64,000 nt of DNA from Comamonas endophytica (GTDB lineage Bacteria; Pseudomonadota; Gammaproteobacteria; Burkholderiales; Burkholderiaceae_C), in the NCBI RefSeq assembly GCF_023634805.2, contig NZ_CP106881.1, positions 1,891,501 through 1,955,500 of the forward strand. The letters are read 5' to 3'. The notes below the pieces were generated by a model, which had not been told where the DNA came from, did no database searches, and was given only the letters and a program-made list of their open reading frames with translations. Both the position numbers and the translations under genes were made by a program. Positions 8,329 through 19,872 of this stretch are shown here, piece after piece; positions within the stretch are counted from its first letter, which is position 1, and the number at the start of each line of letters is the position of its first letter.

Positions 8329-8859
8329 CTCTCTACTCGAAGTGCGGTCTTTGGGGGACCGCGAACTGGGGAGCTTGTTGCGAGGTGAACAGCCGACCCC
8401 GTGTGCGTGATGCTGCTGACCGATAGATCTGCCTTTTGTGATGTTGCAGAACCCATCGTCGATCACTTGTCTTTACTGCTCTTTGGTAGCAGCGTGGCGT
8501 CTATTCACCGCGCTGATGCTGTCGAGAAGTCTTTGGGCTTAGTCCAGATACATGGGGGTTAGATCAGTAAAAACAAGCATTTCAGTTGGAACAGCTGCGT
8601 GAAAGCCGCGTTTGCGCCATCTGAATTTTTCATCTGCCTGGCGATTCGGGATAGTAGCTAAAGCATTCATCAGTCGAAGGTCGATGACTTTTCACGAAGT
8701 TTTCTTTTATTTTTGGGTCCTAATAGTTATCTTTGCGTTAAGGCCGAGTGACTGCATTGCAGCGATTGCTGTCATTAATACAGCCAAGTCCACCGACCAC
8801 CTCATGACACTCCTCGGCCGCTCGAGCCTGCGAGCAGGATCTCTGCGGGATGCGCGCAC
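8329..8859. other. AT-richer intergenic region with no convincing gene
   Basis: About 530 bases between rtcB and the Cys-rich protein gene, visibly lower in GC than the flanks, especially 8560-8790. Short open frames exist on both strands: a plus-strand frame from 8612 with a hydrophobic stretch FYFWVLIVIFALRPSD, and a minus-strand frame of about 42 codons ending near 8541 with ...FTDLTPMYLD. Neither has a good ribosome-binding site or a recognisable family. It may hold decayed foreign DNA, promoter signals for rtcB, or a non-coding RNA; I cannot distinguish these. Confidence 0.4.
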
Positions 8860-9300
8860 TCATACCTTGGCGAGGAAGGCCGCCGCATCACCCGCTTCAC
8901 ACTTCCAGTCTGCGAAGACCCCAACCAGATTGCATTCCACGCAGTGGCAAGCGATGTAGTACCAGCGCACGTCATGTGTGCCCTCATACACGGAGACGCC
9001 AGACATCAGCTCGAACGCCTCGTTCTCGCACACACACTCGTGCGCCTCGGGGGCGGCCTCTTCAACGTAGTCCGCGCTGTCGCCCATCAGGTGTTCCTGC
9101 CCACAGTCGGTGCAGGTGCGGATTGCCACACCGGCTTGTTCATCTGTCTGCAGCGCAAAAGTCCGGCACCCGCAATCGCATTTGGACGAGGCAAACCGGA
9201 CGGCCTCATGGCGATTCGCAACGCTATAGCTGCGCAGCTCGGCTTGGGTGTCGCCGGACGTCGTCCCGTACCAGAACTCGCCCTTCTTCGTCAGTGCCAT
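8860..9300 (-). CDS. Uncharacterised Cys-rich protein with paired zinc-knuckle-like motifs
   Basis: 146 residues from the chosen start (MALTKKGEFWYG). Two halves each carry clustered Cys: CDCGCRTF then CTDCGQEH in the first, and CVCENEAFE then CHCVECNL in the second. This is a duplicated zinc-ribbon-like layout with strands DVRWYYIACHC and VGVFADWKC near the end. The protein is acidic. I recall uncharacterised proteins beginning MALTKKGE, but no established function. An upstream TTG at 9429 would add a Pro/Gly-rich 43-residue leader; I prefer ATG 9300 because the leader looks unstructured. It is separated from rtcB by the AT-rich gap and shows no operon partner. Confidence 0.7.
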   Translation of the reverse strand: MALTKKGEFWYGTTSGDTQAELRSYSVANRHEAVRFASSKCDCGCRTFALQTDEQAGVAIRTCTDCGQEHLMGDSADYVEEAAPEAHECVCENEAFELMSGVSVYEGTHDVRWYYIACHCVECNLVGVFADWKCEAGDAAAFLAKV

Positions 9301-9585
9301 TGGTGCTGTTCCATTCTTCAAGGTGGGCTTCCCGGCAGACCCGACGCCAGGCTTGCCCCGATCATCTGGATTTTGCCTGAAGGCACGGTAATCTTCGTCA
9401 AGGGGCTGGGTCGGGGTGGTCGCCGACAAGGGCTGCGTAAATCCTTGAATGCCGATTCTTGGAGATTACAGCCAGAGACCATCAAGTTCAGCTGTTGATC
9501 GCCGCCGACATTCGATGTTGAAGCTCATACGTCAGCTCTCAGCCTGAAGCAGTCACTCGAAAATTTTCCTTCACACTTTCTAAAT

Positions 9586-9613
9586 AAAAAAGCCCGGCAC
9601 GCCGGGCTTTTTC
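9586..9613. terminator. Intrinsic terminator after gyrB, likely bidirectional
   Basis: Perfect stem AGCCCGGC / GCCGGGCT (9591-9608, two-base loop) flanked by A-tracts on the left and T-tracts on the right. It can therefore terminate gyrB transcription (minus strand). It lies 33 bases beyond the gyrB stop codon. Confidence 0.85.
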
Positions 9614-9645
9614 TCATTTATGAGAATTTTTGAAAACCTGTATTT

Positions 9646-12300
<2,655 letters not shown>

Positions 12301-12374
12301 TCAATGGGGTAGTAAGGCGGCACCGGCCGGGGAGGGCAGGTGCCGCGTGGTTTCACGATGCGCGGGCCCGGGCC

Positions 12375-13493
12375 TCAGATGCGCATCGGCATGACGACGT
12401 ACTTGAACTGCTCGTTGTCGGGAATGGTCAGCAGCGCCGAGCTGTTGCCATCGGCCAGGTCGATCTTCACCATGTCCTGCGCCATGTTGGTGAGGGCATC
12501 GATCAGGTAGGTGACGTTGAAGCCGATCTCGATCGTGGCGCCGCCGTAGTCGATGTCGAGTTCGTCCACGGCCTCTTCCTGCTCGGCGTTGTTCGACGCC
12601 ACGCGCAGCGTGCCGGGCTCGAGCGTGAGGCGCACGCCCTTGAACTTGTCGCTGGTCATGATGGCCGTGCGCTGCAGGCTCGCGAGCAGCGGCGCGCGGC
12701 CCAGGGTCACGCTGTTGCTGTGGTTCTTGGGGATGACGCGGTTGTAGTCGGGGAACTTGCCCTCGACCAGCTTGGTCACGAACTCCATGCCGCCGAAGGT
12801 GAACTTCGCCTGGTTGTTGGCGAACTGCATCTCGATGTGCGGCTGGTTGTCGCCGCCGACGTCGGACAGCAGGCGCTGCAGCTCGAGCACGGTCTTGCGC
12901 GGCAGGATCACTTCCTGCTTGGGCACCTCGACGTCGAGCGTGGCGCTGGAGAAGGCCAGGCGGTGGCCGTCGGTGGCCACCAGGCTCAGCGTCTTGCCCT
13001 CGGCGACGAACAGGATGCCATTGAGGTAGTAGCGGATGTCCTGCACGGCCATCGCGAACGAGACCTGGCCCAGCAGGTCCTTGAGCACCTTCTGCGGCAC
13101 GCTGAACGAGGGGCCGAAGGCCGCGGCTTCCTGCACCAGCGGGAAGTCCTCGGCCGGCAGGGTCTGCAGCGTGAAGCGGCTCTTGCCGCCCTTGAGCACG
13201 ATCTTGTTCTGGCTGGTTTCCAGCGCCACGGTCTGGTCGCCGGGCATGGTCTTCAGGATGTCGATCAGCTTGCGCGCGCCCACGGTGGTGGTGAAGTCGC
13301 CGGTGTCGCCGCCGAGCTCGACGGTGGTGCGGATCTGGATTTCCAGGTCGCTGGTGGTGAGTTGCAGGGCGTTGCCTGTCTTGCGGATCAGCACATTGGC
13401 CAGGATGGGCAGCGTGTGGCGGCGCTCGACGATGCCGGACACCGACTGCAGGACTGCGAGAACCTTGTCTTGTGTTGCCTTCAGGACGATCAT
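12375..13493 (-). CDS. dnaN: DNA polymerase III beta subunit (sliding clamp)
   Basis: Ring-shaped processivity clamp of DNA polymerase III. The 372 residues are a normal length for three clamp domains. It starts MIVLKATQDKVLAVLQSVSG, contains RHTLPILANVLI and VATDGHRLAFS, and ends in the canonical C-terminal YVVMPMRI. ATG 13493 is preceded by AGAGG at a good distance. It sits 128 bases downstream of dnaA and 119 upstream of gyrB, consistent with the conserved replication cluster. Confidence 0.98.
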   Translation of the reverse strand: MIVLKATQDKVLAVLQSVSGIVERRHTLPILANVLIRKTGNALQLTTSDLEIQIRTTVELGGDTGDFTTTVGARKLIDILKTMPGDQTVALETSQNKIVLKGGKSRFTLQTLPAEDFPLVQEAAAFGPSFSVPQKVLKDLLGQVSFAMAVQDIRYYLNGILFVAEGKTLSLVATDGHRLAFSSATLDVEVPKQEVILPRKTVLELQRLLSDVGGDNQPHIEMQFANNQAKFTFGGMEFVTKLVEGKFPDYNRVIPKNHSNSVTLGRAPLLASLQRTAIMTSDKFKGVRLTLEPGTLRVASNNAEQEEAVDELDIDYGGATIEIGFNVTYLIDALTNMAQDMVKIDLADGNSSALLTIPDNEQFKYVVMPMRI

Positions 13494-13621
13494 GTCAACC
13501 TCTAGTGTTTTGGGGTACGTTGCGCGCTATAAGGGGGAGCGGAGCCCTCGCGCCACCCCATCCAGCATTCTGCCCGTTCGCGGGGCTTTTTTGGAGGTTG
13601 GCAAGCGAGGGTCGAAGCACC

Positions 13622-15025
13622 TCAGCCCTTGAGCGTCTGCTCGAGCACGTGCAGTTGTTGGTTGAGTTCGGTGAGCTGCTGGCGTTCGCCGGCGATCTTG
13701 CGCACCGCATGCAGCACCGTGGTGTGGTCGCGGCCGCCGAACAGCTCGCCGATCTCGGGCAGGCTCTTCTGCGTCAGCTCCTTGGCCAGGTACATGGCAA
13801 TCTGGCGCGGCCGCGCGATGCTGGCCGGGCGCTTCTTGCTGTACATGTCGGCGACCTTGATCTTGTAGTAGTCGGCCACCGTCTTCTGGATATTTTCCAC
13901 GGAAATCTGCCGGTTCTGGATCGACAGCAGGTCGCGCAGCGCCTCGCGTGCCAGCTGGATCGAGACTTCCTTCTGGTTGAAGCGCGAATAGGCCAGGATC
14001 TTGCGCAGCGCGCCTTCGAGCTCGCGCACGTTGGAGCGCACATTCTTCGCCACGAAGAACGCCACTTCCTCGGGCATGTCGGCGTTCTCGGCGCGCGCCT
14101 TGTTGATCAGGATCGCGACGCGCATCTCGAGCTCAGGCGGCTCGATGGCCACCGTCAGGCCCGAATCGAAGCGCGACACCAGGCGCTCGTGGATGTTGGC
14201 CAGGCCCTTGGGGTAGGTGTCGCTGGTCATGACGATGTGGCTCTTCTTGGCCAGCAGCGCCTCGAAGGCGTTGAAGAACTCCTCCTGGGTGCGGTCCTTG
14301 TTGGCGAAGAACTGCACGTCGTCGATCAACAACAGGTCGAGCGAGTGGTAGCGCTCCTTGAACTCGTCGAAGGTGCGGCGCTGGTAGGCCTTGACCACAT
14401 CCGACACGAACTGCTCGGCGTGGATGTAGAGAACTTTGCTGTCGGGCTTGTCCGCCAGCAGCTGGTTGCCCACGGCGTGCATCAGGTGGGTCTTGCCCAG
14501 GCCCACGCCGCCGTAGATGAACAGCGGGTTGTACAGATGGCCGGGTGAGCCCGCGACATGCATGGCCGCCGAGCGCGCCATGCGGTTGGCCGTGCCCTCG
14601 ACCAGGGTGTCGAAGGTCAGGGCGGCGTTCAGGCGCGTGCGGAAACCCGGCGCGGCGGGTTCTTCCGGCGCGGCGCTGGTGGTGATCTGCTGCGTTTCCT
14701 GCACGCCGGGACGGTCGGCGGAAGGCGGGCGCACGTAAGTGCGCGTCACCGATTCCCGGTGAGCGAGCGCCAACTCCAGGGTGACGGGCTGGCCATAGAG
14801 GGCCTCGAGCATGGCCGAGATGCGCCCGGCATACTGCGCGCGGATCCAGTCGAGCTTGAAGCGGTTGGCCACGTGGACCGTGACCTTTGAAAAGTCCTCA
14901 GCCACCGTGGCCGTGAGCGGCTTGATCCAGGTGTTGAACTGCTGTTCGGGCAGATCCTGCCCCAGCTGCTCCACGCAGACCTGCCACAGGCCTTGGCCGG
15001 CGTCGTTGTTAGGTTCCTCGGTCAT
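13622..15025 (-). CDS. dnaA: Chromosomal replication initiator DnaA
   Basis: Initiator ATPase that binds DnaA boxes and melts oriC. From the chosen start ([15 protein letters not shown]) the protein is 467 residues. Domain I covers [25 protein letters not shown]; a short linker follows. The AAA+ domain has Walker A ([14 protein letters not shown]) and Walker B ([10 protein letters not shown]). The C-terminal DNA-binding domain carries the signature [18 protein letters not shown] further in-frame start would add 14 residues ([11 protein letters not shown]...) but overlaps a DnaA-box region and is not needed. It is transcribed away from rpmH, with the candidate origin between them, and may be autoregulated by the DnaA boxes there. 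Confidence 0.98.
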   Translation of the reverse strand: MTEEPNNDAGQGLWQVCVEQLGQDLPEQQFNTWIKPLTATVAEDFSKVTVHVANRFKLDWIRAQYAGRISAMLEALYGQPVTLELALAHRESVTRTYVRPPSADRPGVQETQQITTSAAPEEPAAPGFRTRLNAALTFDTLVEGTANRMARSAAMHVAGSPGHLYNPLFIYGGVGLGKTHLMHAVGNQLLADKPDSKVLYIHAEQFVSDVVKAYQRRTFDEFKERYHSLDLLLIDDVQFFANKDRTQEEFFNAFEALLAKKSHIVMTSDTYPKGLANIHERLVSRFDSGLTVAIEPPELEMRVAILINKARAENADMPEEVAFFVAKNVRSNVRELEGALRKILAYSRFNQKEVSIQLAREALRDLLSIQNRQISVENIQKTVADYYKIKVADMYSKKRPASIARPRQIAMYLAKELTQKSLPEIGELFGGRDHTTVLHAVRKIAGERQQLTELNQQLHVLEQTLKG

Positions 15026-15039
15026 CTTCGGTGTCTTGT

Positions 15040-15048
15040 TGTGGATAG
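15040..15048 (-). promoter_or_regulatory. DnaA box (CTATCCACA)
   Basis: TGTGGATAG on the plus strand, one base from the TTATCCACA consensus on the minus strand. It lies 15 bases upstream of the dnaA start codon, where it could also mediate DnaA autoregulation. Confidence 0.6.
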
Positions 15049-15088
15049 AGGAACAGTTGCGGGGCACCGATTGTAGCTTTTACAGGAC

Positions 15089-15097
15089 TTATCCACA
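15089..15097 (+). promoter_or_regulatory. DnaA box (TTATCCACA, perfect)
   Basis: Exact match to the consensus, in the dnaA-rpmH intergenic region, in the opposite orientation to the box at 15040. Confidence 0.8.
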
Positions 15098-15320
15098 AAA
15101 TATCAGGTGGTTGTCCTCAACCCGTGCCCCGGAAAGTTGCCGGCCTGCGCCGTGAAGGGGCATTGCAACATGGAACGAATGTGGAGATAATCGCGGGTTT
15201 CCCTGAATGTGTTCAGGGTGATATGGCCCGGCCGGCTGTTTTTTGCAGCCAGCGGGTGTTGCCGGAAGGCGGCGTTTTGCCGGCCCGGTGCAAATCTGAA
15301 CCTCCTCAAGGAACAACATC

Positions 15321-15455
15321 ATGAAACGTACTTACCAGCCCTCCAAGACACGCCGCGCCCGTACCCACGGCTTCCTCGTCCGCATGAAGACCAAGGGCGG
15401 CCGTGCTGTCATCAACGCACGTCGCGCCAAGGGCCGCAAGCGCCTGGCCGTCTAA
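15321..15455 (+). CDS. rpmH: 50S ribosomal protein L34
   Basis: 44-residue, very basic ribosomal protein. It begins [20 protein letters not shown] and ends [11 protein letters not shown], the textbook L34 sequence. AAGGA precedes the ATG by about eight bases. It is the first gene of the rightward cluster rpmH-rnpA-yidD-yidC-mnmE next to the origin. Confidence 0.98.
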   Translation: MKRTYQPSKTRRARTHGFLVRMKTKGGRAVINARRAKGRKRLAV

Positions 15456-15516
15456 GGCCATTCTTGGCGCCTGCCCATCGGTTCACCCCTTGGGCTCCTC
15501 CTCGGAGGTGCCACGT

Positions 15517-16038
15517 ATGCAACGGCTGAAAACGCGTCCGCAGTTCCAGGCTGCGATGGCGGGAGGCATCGTCTCCCGTACCCCGCACTTTGCCTTGCAT
15601 CGGCTGGTACTCGGCGGGGATGTGCCTGCAACGCCTCCCTCAGGGCCCGGCGGCTTGCCTTCAGCGCAAGCCCCGCAGGCCCTGTTTGCCATGGCGCCCG
15701 GCCCCTGGCTCGGCGCCATGGCGCCCAAGCGCTGGGCCAAGCGCTCCGTCACGCGCCATGCGATCAACCGCCAGGTCTATGTGCTGGGCGACGAATACGC
15801 GCCGCAGCTGGCCTGCGCCGCCTACGTGGTGCGCCTGCGCGCCACCTTCGACCGCAAGCAGTTCATCAGCGCGACGTCCGAGGTGCTGAAGCAGGCGGTG
15901 CGCGCCGAGCTGCACCAGCTTTTCGCCTACGCCGTGCGCCGCCAGAACGCGCCGGCGTCTCCGGCACCCAAGGCCAAGGCTGTGCCGGCGCAGGCCGCCG
16001 CCCCCGCAGAAGCCGTTCCAGCGAGGGCTGCCCCATGA
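15517..16038 (+). CDS. rnpA: Ribonuclease P protein component
   Basis: Basic protein subunit of RNase P, which matures tRNA 5' ends. It is 173 residues from ATG 15517, which has GGAGG eight bases upstream. The core KRWAKRSVTRHAINRQVY corresponds to the basic RNA-binding helix, but it is a diverged form of the usual RNxxKRxxR motif, as is common in this bacterial group. It has a Pro/Ala/Gly-rich insertion in the first half (about residues 33-57) and an Ala/Pro/Lys-rich tail after about residue 140, so it is longer than the usual ~120 residues. Identification leans partly on the rpmH-rnpA-yidD-yidC order. The stop overlaps yidD by four bases (ATGA). Confidence 0.88.
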   Translation: MQRLKTRPQFQAAMAGGIVSRTPHFALHRLVLGGDVPATPPSGPGGLPSAQAPQALFAMAPGPWLGAMAPKRWAKRSVTRHAINRQVYVLGDEYAPQLACAAYVVRLRATFDRKQFISATSEVLKQAVRAELHQLFAYAVRRQNAPASPAPKAKAVPAQAAAPAEAVPARAAP

Positions 16039-16322
16039 TGCGTGCCCTGCTCATGGCACTGGTGCGGGGCTACCGCCTGACCTTGAGCCCCTGGCTTGGC
16101 TCGGCCTGCCGTTTCGAGCCCACCTGCTCCGTGTATGCGCTGGGCGCCCTCGAGCGGCATGGCGCGGCCGCGGGCAGCTATTTGACCCTGCGCCGGCTGG
16201 CGCGCTGCCATCCGTGGTGTGATGGCGGTCATGATCCGGTCCCCACGCAGGCGCCCCGGCTGTTTGCCTGCTGCCAGCCTTCTTCTTCGACCACCCAACC
16301 TTCCTCAAAGAAGTCTTCATGA
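16035..16322 (+). CDS. yidD: Membrane protein insertion efficiency factor YidD
   Basis: 95-residue small protein linked to YidC-dependent membrane insertion. It shows the family core RGYRLTLSPWLGSACRFEPT followed by CSVYALGALERHGA and LARCHPWCDGGHDPVP with its conserved Cys residues. The C-terminal Ser/Thr-rich tail is not conserved. It overlaps rnpA upstream and yidC downstream by four bases each (ATGA), indicating translational coupling. Confidence 0.95.
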   Translation: MMRALLMALVRGYRLTLSPWLGSACRFEPTCSVYALGALERHGAAAGSYLTLRRLARCHPWCDGGHDPVPTQAPRLFACCQPSSSTTQPSSKKSS

Positions 16323-17998
16323 ACGACATTCGCCGCACCATCCTGTGGGTGATATTTGGCTTTTCCATGGTCTTGCTATGGGACAAGTGGCAAGTTCACA
16401 ACGGCAAACAGGCCACCTTCTTCCCCGCGCCCGTGACCACTCCGGTCGCCGCGCCCGCGACGCCCGTGACATCGGGTGCCTCCACGGTGCCGTCGTCGGC
16501 GCCCGCGTCCGTCAACCCCAACCAGGTTCCCGGCGCCGCGGCCCCGGCCATCGCGCGCCAGAACGTGCAGGTCGCCACCGATGTGCTGGCACTGACCTTC
16601 GACACGCAGGGCGGCACGCTCAAGCACGCCGAGATGCGCCAGTACGCGGACATGGCCGACAAGACCAAGTCCTTCGTGCTGTTCGATGAAAGCGCGCAGC
16701 GCATGTACAAGGCCGAGTCCGGCCTGATCGGCGGCAGCTTCCCCAACCACACGACGCCCATGCAGCTCATGCCGGGCGCGACGACCCTGCAGGACGGCCA
16801 GGACACGCTGCAGATCCGCTTCGAGTCGGCCGAGCTCGGCGGCGTGAAGCTGGCCAAGACCTATACGCTGCGCCGCGGCGCCTACGACATCGCCGTCAAG
16901 CATGAAGTGGTCAACGCCGGCACTTCCGCGATCAACCCGCAGCTGTACGTGCAGCTGGCGCGCGACGGCAATGCGCCCCCGGGCGAGTCGAGCATGTACT
17001 CGACCTTCACCGGCCCCGCGGTCTACACCGAGGCCAAGAAGTACCAGAAGGTCGCCTTCAAGGACATCGAAAACGGCAAGGCCGAATTCGAGAAGGCCTC
17101 GGCCAACGGCTACGTGGCCATGGTGCAGCATTACTTCGCCAGCGCCTGGCTGCTGGCCGACGGCATGCAGCGCGACATCTTCGCGCGCAAGGTCAGCGAC
17201 AACTTCTATGCGGTGGGCATGATCACGCCCCTGGGCACGGTCGAACCCGGCCAGAGCAAGAGCGTGGACGCCAGGCTGTTTGCCGGCCCGCAGCTCGAGA
17301 AGACGCTCGAAGCCCTGGCCCCCGGCCTGGAACTGGTCAAGGACTATGGCTGGCTGACCATCATGGCCAAGCCGCTGTACTGGCTGCTCGACAAGATCCA
17401 CAGCCTGCTGGGCAACTGGGGCTGGTCGATCGTCGGCCTGGTGCTGGTGCTGAAGATCCTGTTCTACTGGTTGAACGCCAAGGCCTACGCCAGCATGGCC
17501 AAGATGAAGGCCATCAACCCGAAGATCATGGAGATGCGCGAGCGCCTCAAGGACAAGCCGCAGCAGATGCAGCAGGAGATGATGCGCATCTACCGCGAGG
17601 AGAAGGTCAACCCGATGGGCGGTTGCCTGCCGATCATCATCCAGATCCCGGTGTTCATCGCGCTGTACTGGGTGCTGCTGTCGAGCGTCGAGATGCGCAA
17701 CGCGCCCTGGATCGGCTGGATCAAGGACCTGTCCTCGCCCGACCCGTTCTTCATCCTGCCCGTCCTGATGACGCTGAGCTCGCTGCTGCAGACCGCCCTC
17801 AACCCCGCGCCGCCGGACCCGATGCAGGCCAAGATGATGTGGATCATGCCGCTGATGTTCAGCGTGATGTTCTTCTTCTTCCCCGCCGGCCTGGTGCTGT
17901 ACTGGCTGACGAACAACCTGCTGTCGATCGCCCAGCAATGGCTGATCAACACCCGCATGGGCGTGCCGCCGCAGTTCAATCTGCCGAAGTTCAAGTAA
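16319..17998 (+). CDS. yidC: Membrane protein insertase YidC
   Basis: Inner-membrane insertase working with or without SecYEG. 559 residues, normal for Gram-negative YidC. There is an N-terminal signal-anchor (RTILWVIFGFSMVLLWDKWQ), an Ala/Pro/Thr/Val-rich linker, a large periplasmic beta domain (about 75-340), and the conserved C-terminal membrane core including LYWLLDKIHSLLGNWGWSIV. Further core motifs are MGGCLPIIIQIPVFIALYW and FPAGLVLYWLTNNLLSIAQQ. It ends with a short tail FNLPKFK. The start overlaps yidD by four bases. Confidence 0.98.
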   Translation: MNDIRRTILWVIFGFSMVLLWDKWQVHNGKQATFFPAPVTTPVAAPATPVTSGASTVPSSAPASVNPNQVPGAAAPAIARQNVQVATDVLALTFDTQGGTLKHAEMRQYADMADKTKSFVLFDESAQRMYKAESGLIGGSFPNHTTPMQLMPGATTLQDGQDTLQIRFESAELGGVKLAKTYTLRRGAYDIAVKHEVVNAGTSAINPQLYVQLARDGNAPPGESSMYSTFTGPAVYTEAKKYQKVAFKDIENGKAEFEKASANGYVAMVQHYFASAWLLADGMQRDIFARKVSDNFYAVGMITPLGTVEPGQSKSVDARLFAGPQLEKTLEALAPGLELVKDYGWLTIMAKPLYWLLDKIHSLLGNWGWSIVGLVLVLKILFYWLNAKAYASMAKMKAINPKIMEMRERLKDKPQQMQQEMMRIYREEKVNPMGGCLPIIIQIPVFIALYWVLLSSVEMRNAPWIGWIKDLSSPDPFFILPVLMTLSSLLQTALNPAPPDPMQAKMMWIMPLMFSVMFFFFPAGLVLYWLTNNLLSIAQQWLINTRMGVPPQFNLPKFK

Positions 17999-18027
17999 TT
18001 GACCTGACGGGCTCACGCTCCTGAACG

Positions 18028-18051
18028 CCACGGCCGCTTTTGCGGCCGTGG
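18028..18051 (+). terminator. Likely terminator after yidC
   Basis: Stem CCACGGCCGC / GCGGCCGTGG with a TTTT loop, 30 bases past the yidC stop. The following T-run is short (TGGTTTG), so termination may be partial. Confidence 0.6.
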
Positions 18052-18113
18052 TGGTTTGTGGAGTGTGAAACGGACGGGCAGACGTCGGGCTATCATGCCG
18101 CGATGCCTGTTTT

Positions 18114-18413
18114 GAACCGTTCGTGGTGAGCTTGTCCTAAAAACCGTTCGTGGTGAGCCATGTCGAACCATGGACGGCCTGTCCTCGAAACTTGAGCGCA
18201 GGCCCTTCATCCTTCGACAGGCTCAGGACGAACGGAAGCCGCTCGTGGTGATCCTGAGCTTGTCGAAGGATCGAACCATGGACGGCCTGTCCTCTAAACT
18301 GGATTGCAGGCCCTTCATCCTTCGACAAGCTCAGGACGAACGGATAAAAACCGTTCGTGGTGAGCCTGCCTCGGCGGCCCCGTCGAACCATGAACGTCTG
18401 TCCTCAAAATTCA
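18114..18413. repeat. Cluster of dispersed repeats including a duplicated ~67-bp unit
   Basis: Dense array of the CTTCGACAAGCTCAGG family filling the 420-base yidC-mnmE gap. Two nearly identical ~67-base units beginning ATGGACGGCCTGTCCTC start near 18171 and 18280 and differ at a handful of positions. Both end in CTTCGACA(G/A)GCTCAGGACG. A further half-unit at 18350-18400 carries a 14-base GC-rich insert (CCTCGGCGGCCCCG) between GCCTG and TCGAACC. Units occur in both orientations, so the region can form long hairpins. Confidence 0.85.
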
Positions 18414-18420
18414 AAGTCAC

Positions 18421-19824
18421 ATGCTCCCCCGCCACGACCACCCCATCGCCGCCATTGCCACAGCCCCCGGTCGCGGAGCCGTGGGCATCGTGCGGGTCTC
18501 CGGCAAGGGCCTGGCGCCCCTCGTGCAGCGCCTGTGCGGGCGCGCGCTCAAGCCCCGCGAGGCGACCTATCTGCCGATGCGCGATGCCCAGGGCCAGCCC
18601 ATCGACCACGGCCTGGCGCTGTTCTTCCCCGGCCCGCACAGCTACACCGGCGAGGACGTGCTCGAGTTGCAGGCCCATGGCGGCACGGTGGTGCTGCAGC
18701 TGCTGCTGGCGCGCTGCCTCGAAGCCGCGGCCGAGCTGGAATCCACGGGCCAACCCTGCCTGCCGGGCCTGCGCCTGGCGCAGCCGGGCGAGTTCACCGA
18801 GCGCGCCTTTCTCAACGACAAGATCGACCTGGCCCAGGCCGAGGCCATTGCCGACCTGATCGACGCCAGCACCGAGGCCGCGGCGCGCAGCGCCAGCCGC
18901 TCGCTGTCGGGCGCGTTCTCGCAGGAGATCCACACGCTGCGCGACGCACTGGTACGCCTGCGCATGCTGGTCGAGGCGACGCTGGACTTCCCCGAGGAAG
19001 ACATCGACTTCCTGCAGCAGGCCGACGCGCGCGGCCAGCTCGAGCGGCTGCAGCAGTCGCTTGACGGCGTGCTGGCGCGCGCGCACCAGGGCGCGCTGCT
19101 GCGCGAGGGCATCAAGGTGGTGATCGCCGGCCAGCCCAACGCCGGAAAAAGCTCGCTGCTCAACGCGCTGGCGGGCGCGGAACTCGCCATCGTCACCGAG
19201 ATCGCGGGCACGACGCGCGACAAGGTGCAGCAGACCATCCAGATCGAGGGTGTGCCGCTGCACGTGATCGACACCGCCGGGCTGCGCGAGAGCGAGGACA
19301 CGGTCGAGCGCATCGGCATCTCGCGTGCCTGGGACGAGATCGCCGCGGCCGACGCGGTGCTGTTCCTGCACGACCTCACGCGCCAGGGCCTGGACGACTA
19401 CCGCGCGGCCGACGACGCGATCCGCGCCACGCTCACCGAGCGCCTGCCGCCGCAGGTGCCGGTGATCGATGTCTGGAACAAGACCGATTCGGCCGGTGCC
19501 GATCTGCAGGCCGAGGGGCTGCGCCTGTCGGCGCGCACCGGCGACGGCCTCGACGCGCTGCGCCGGCGCCTGCTCGAGGTCGCGGGCTGGCAATCCGCGC
19601 CCGAGGGCCTGTACCTGGCGCGCGCGCGCCATGTCGAGGCGCTGCAGGCCGTGGGCACCCACCTGGACCAGGCCGCCGCGCAGCTGCGCGCCGCCGGCCC
19701 GCATCTCGATCTGCTGGCCGAGGAGCTGCGTCTGGGGCAGAACGCGCTCAATGCCATCACCGGGGAGTTCACTTCGGATGATCTGCTGGGGGTGATCTTC
19801 TCGAGTTTCTGCATCGGGAAGTGA
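18421..19824 (+). CDS. mnmE: tRNA modification GTPase MnmE
   Basis: GTPase that, with MnmG, installs the 5-(carboxymethyl)aminomethyl group on wobble uridine 34 of certain tRNAs. 467 residues. The N-terminal tetrahydrofolate-binding domain starts [20 protein letters not shown]. The helical domain is interrupted by the G domain with [14 protein letters not shown] (G1), TEIAGTTRD (G2), DTAGLRE (G3) and NKTD (G4). The C-terminus is the invariant FCIGK. It is separated from yidC by the repeat cluster and therefore probably has its own promoter. It is convergent with the lipoprotein hydrolase. Confidence 0.98.
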   Translation: MLPRHDHPIAAIATAPGRGAVGIVRVSGKGLAPLVQRLCGRALKPREATYLPMRDAQGQPIDHGLALFFPGPHSYTGEDVLELQAHGGTVVLQLLLARCLEAAAELESTGQPCLPGLRLAQPGEFTERAFLNDKIDLAQAEAIADLIDASTEAAARSASRSLSGAFSQEIHTLRDALVRLRMLVEATLDFPEEDIDFLQQADARGQLERLQQSLDGVLARAHQGALLREGIKVVIAGQPNAGKSSLLNALAGAELAIVTEIAGTTRDKVQQTIQIEGVPLHVIDTAGLRESEDTVERIGISRAWDEIAAADAVLFLHDLTRQGLDDYRAADDAIRATLTERLPPQVPVIDVWNKTDSAGADLQAEGLRLSARTGDGLDALRRRLLEVAGWQSAPEGLYLARARHVEALQAVGTHLDQAAAQLRAAGPHLDLLAEELRLGQNALNAITGEFTSDDLLGVIFSSFCIGK

Positions 19825-19872
19825 AGTTGCCTGGGGAGTCCGCCCATGGACCCCGAGCCCAGGACAAAAGCA

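Larger units (their letters stand above)
15026..15320. other. Candidate chromosomal origin (oriC), dnaA-rpmH intergenic region
   Basis: 295 bases between divergent dnaA and rpmH. This is a classical origin position, and gene orientation switches here: gyrB, dnaN and dnaA leave to the left, rpmH through mnmE to the right. I see one perfect DnaA box on plus (15089-15097) and one CTATCCACA box on minus (15040-15048), plus a weak TGTGGAGAT at 15180-15188. Strong AT-rich unwinding sequence is not obvious. The part near 15200-15315 also carries the rpmH leader. Position supports oriC; the low box count is a caution. Confidence 0.45.

Noticed and set aside
8329..8600. Sigma-54 promoter for rtcB, as in E. 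coli
   Set aside because: No GG-N10-GC arrangement close to the TGGCAC/TTGCA consensus was found upstream of rtcB on the minus strand.
8612..8959. Possible plus-strand small gene in the rtcB gap
   Set aside because: It runs into the Cys-rich gene in antisense, has no ribosome-binding site, and its only feature is one hydrophobic stretch.
3000..9000. Type III secretion apparatus or hrp-type promoter near the effector
   Set aside because: Every neighbouring gene was checked; none resembles an sct component, and I found no TTCG-N16-TTCG-type box before the effector.
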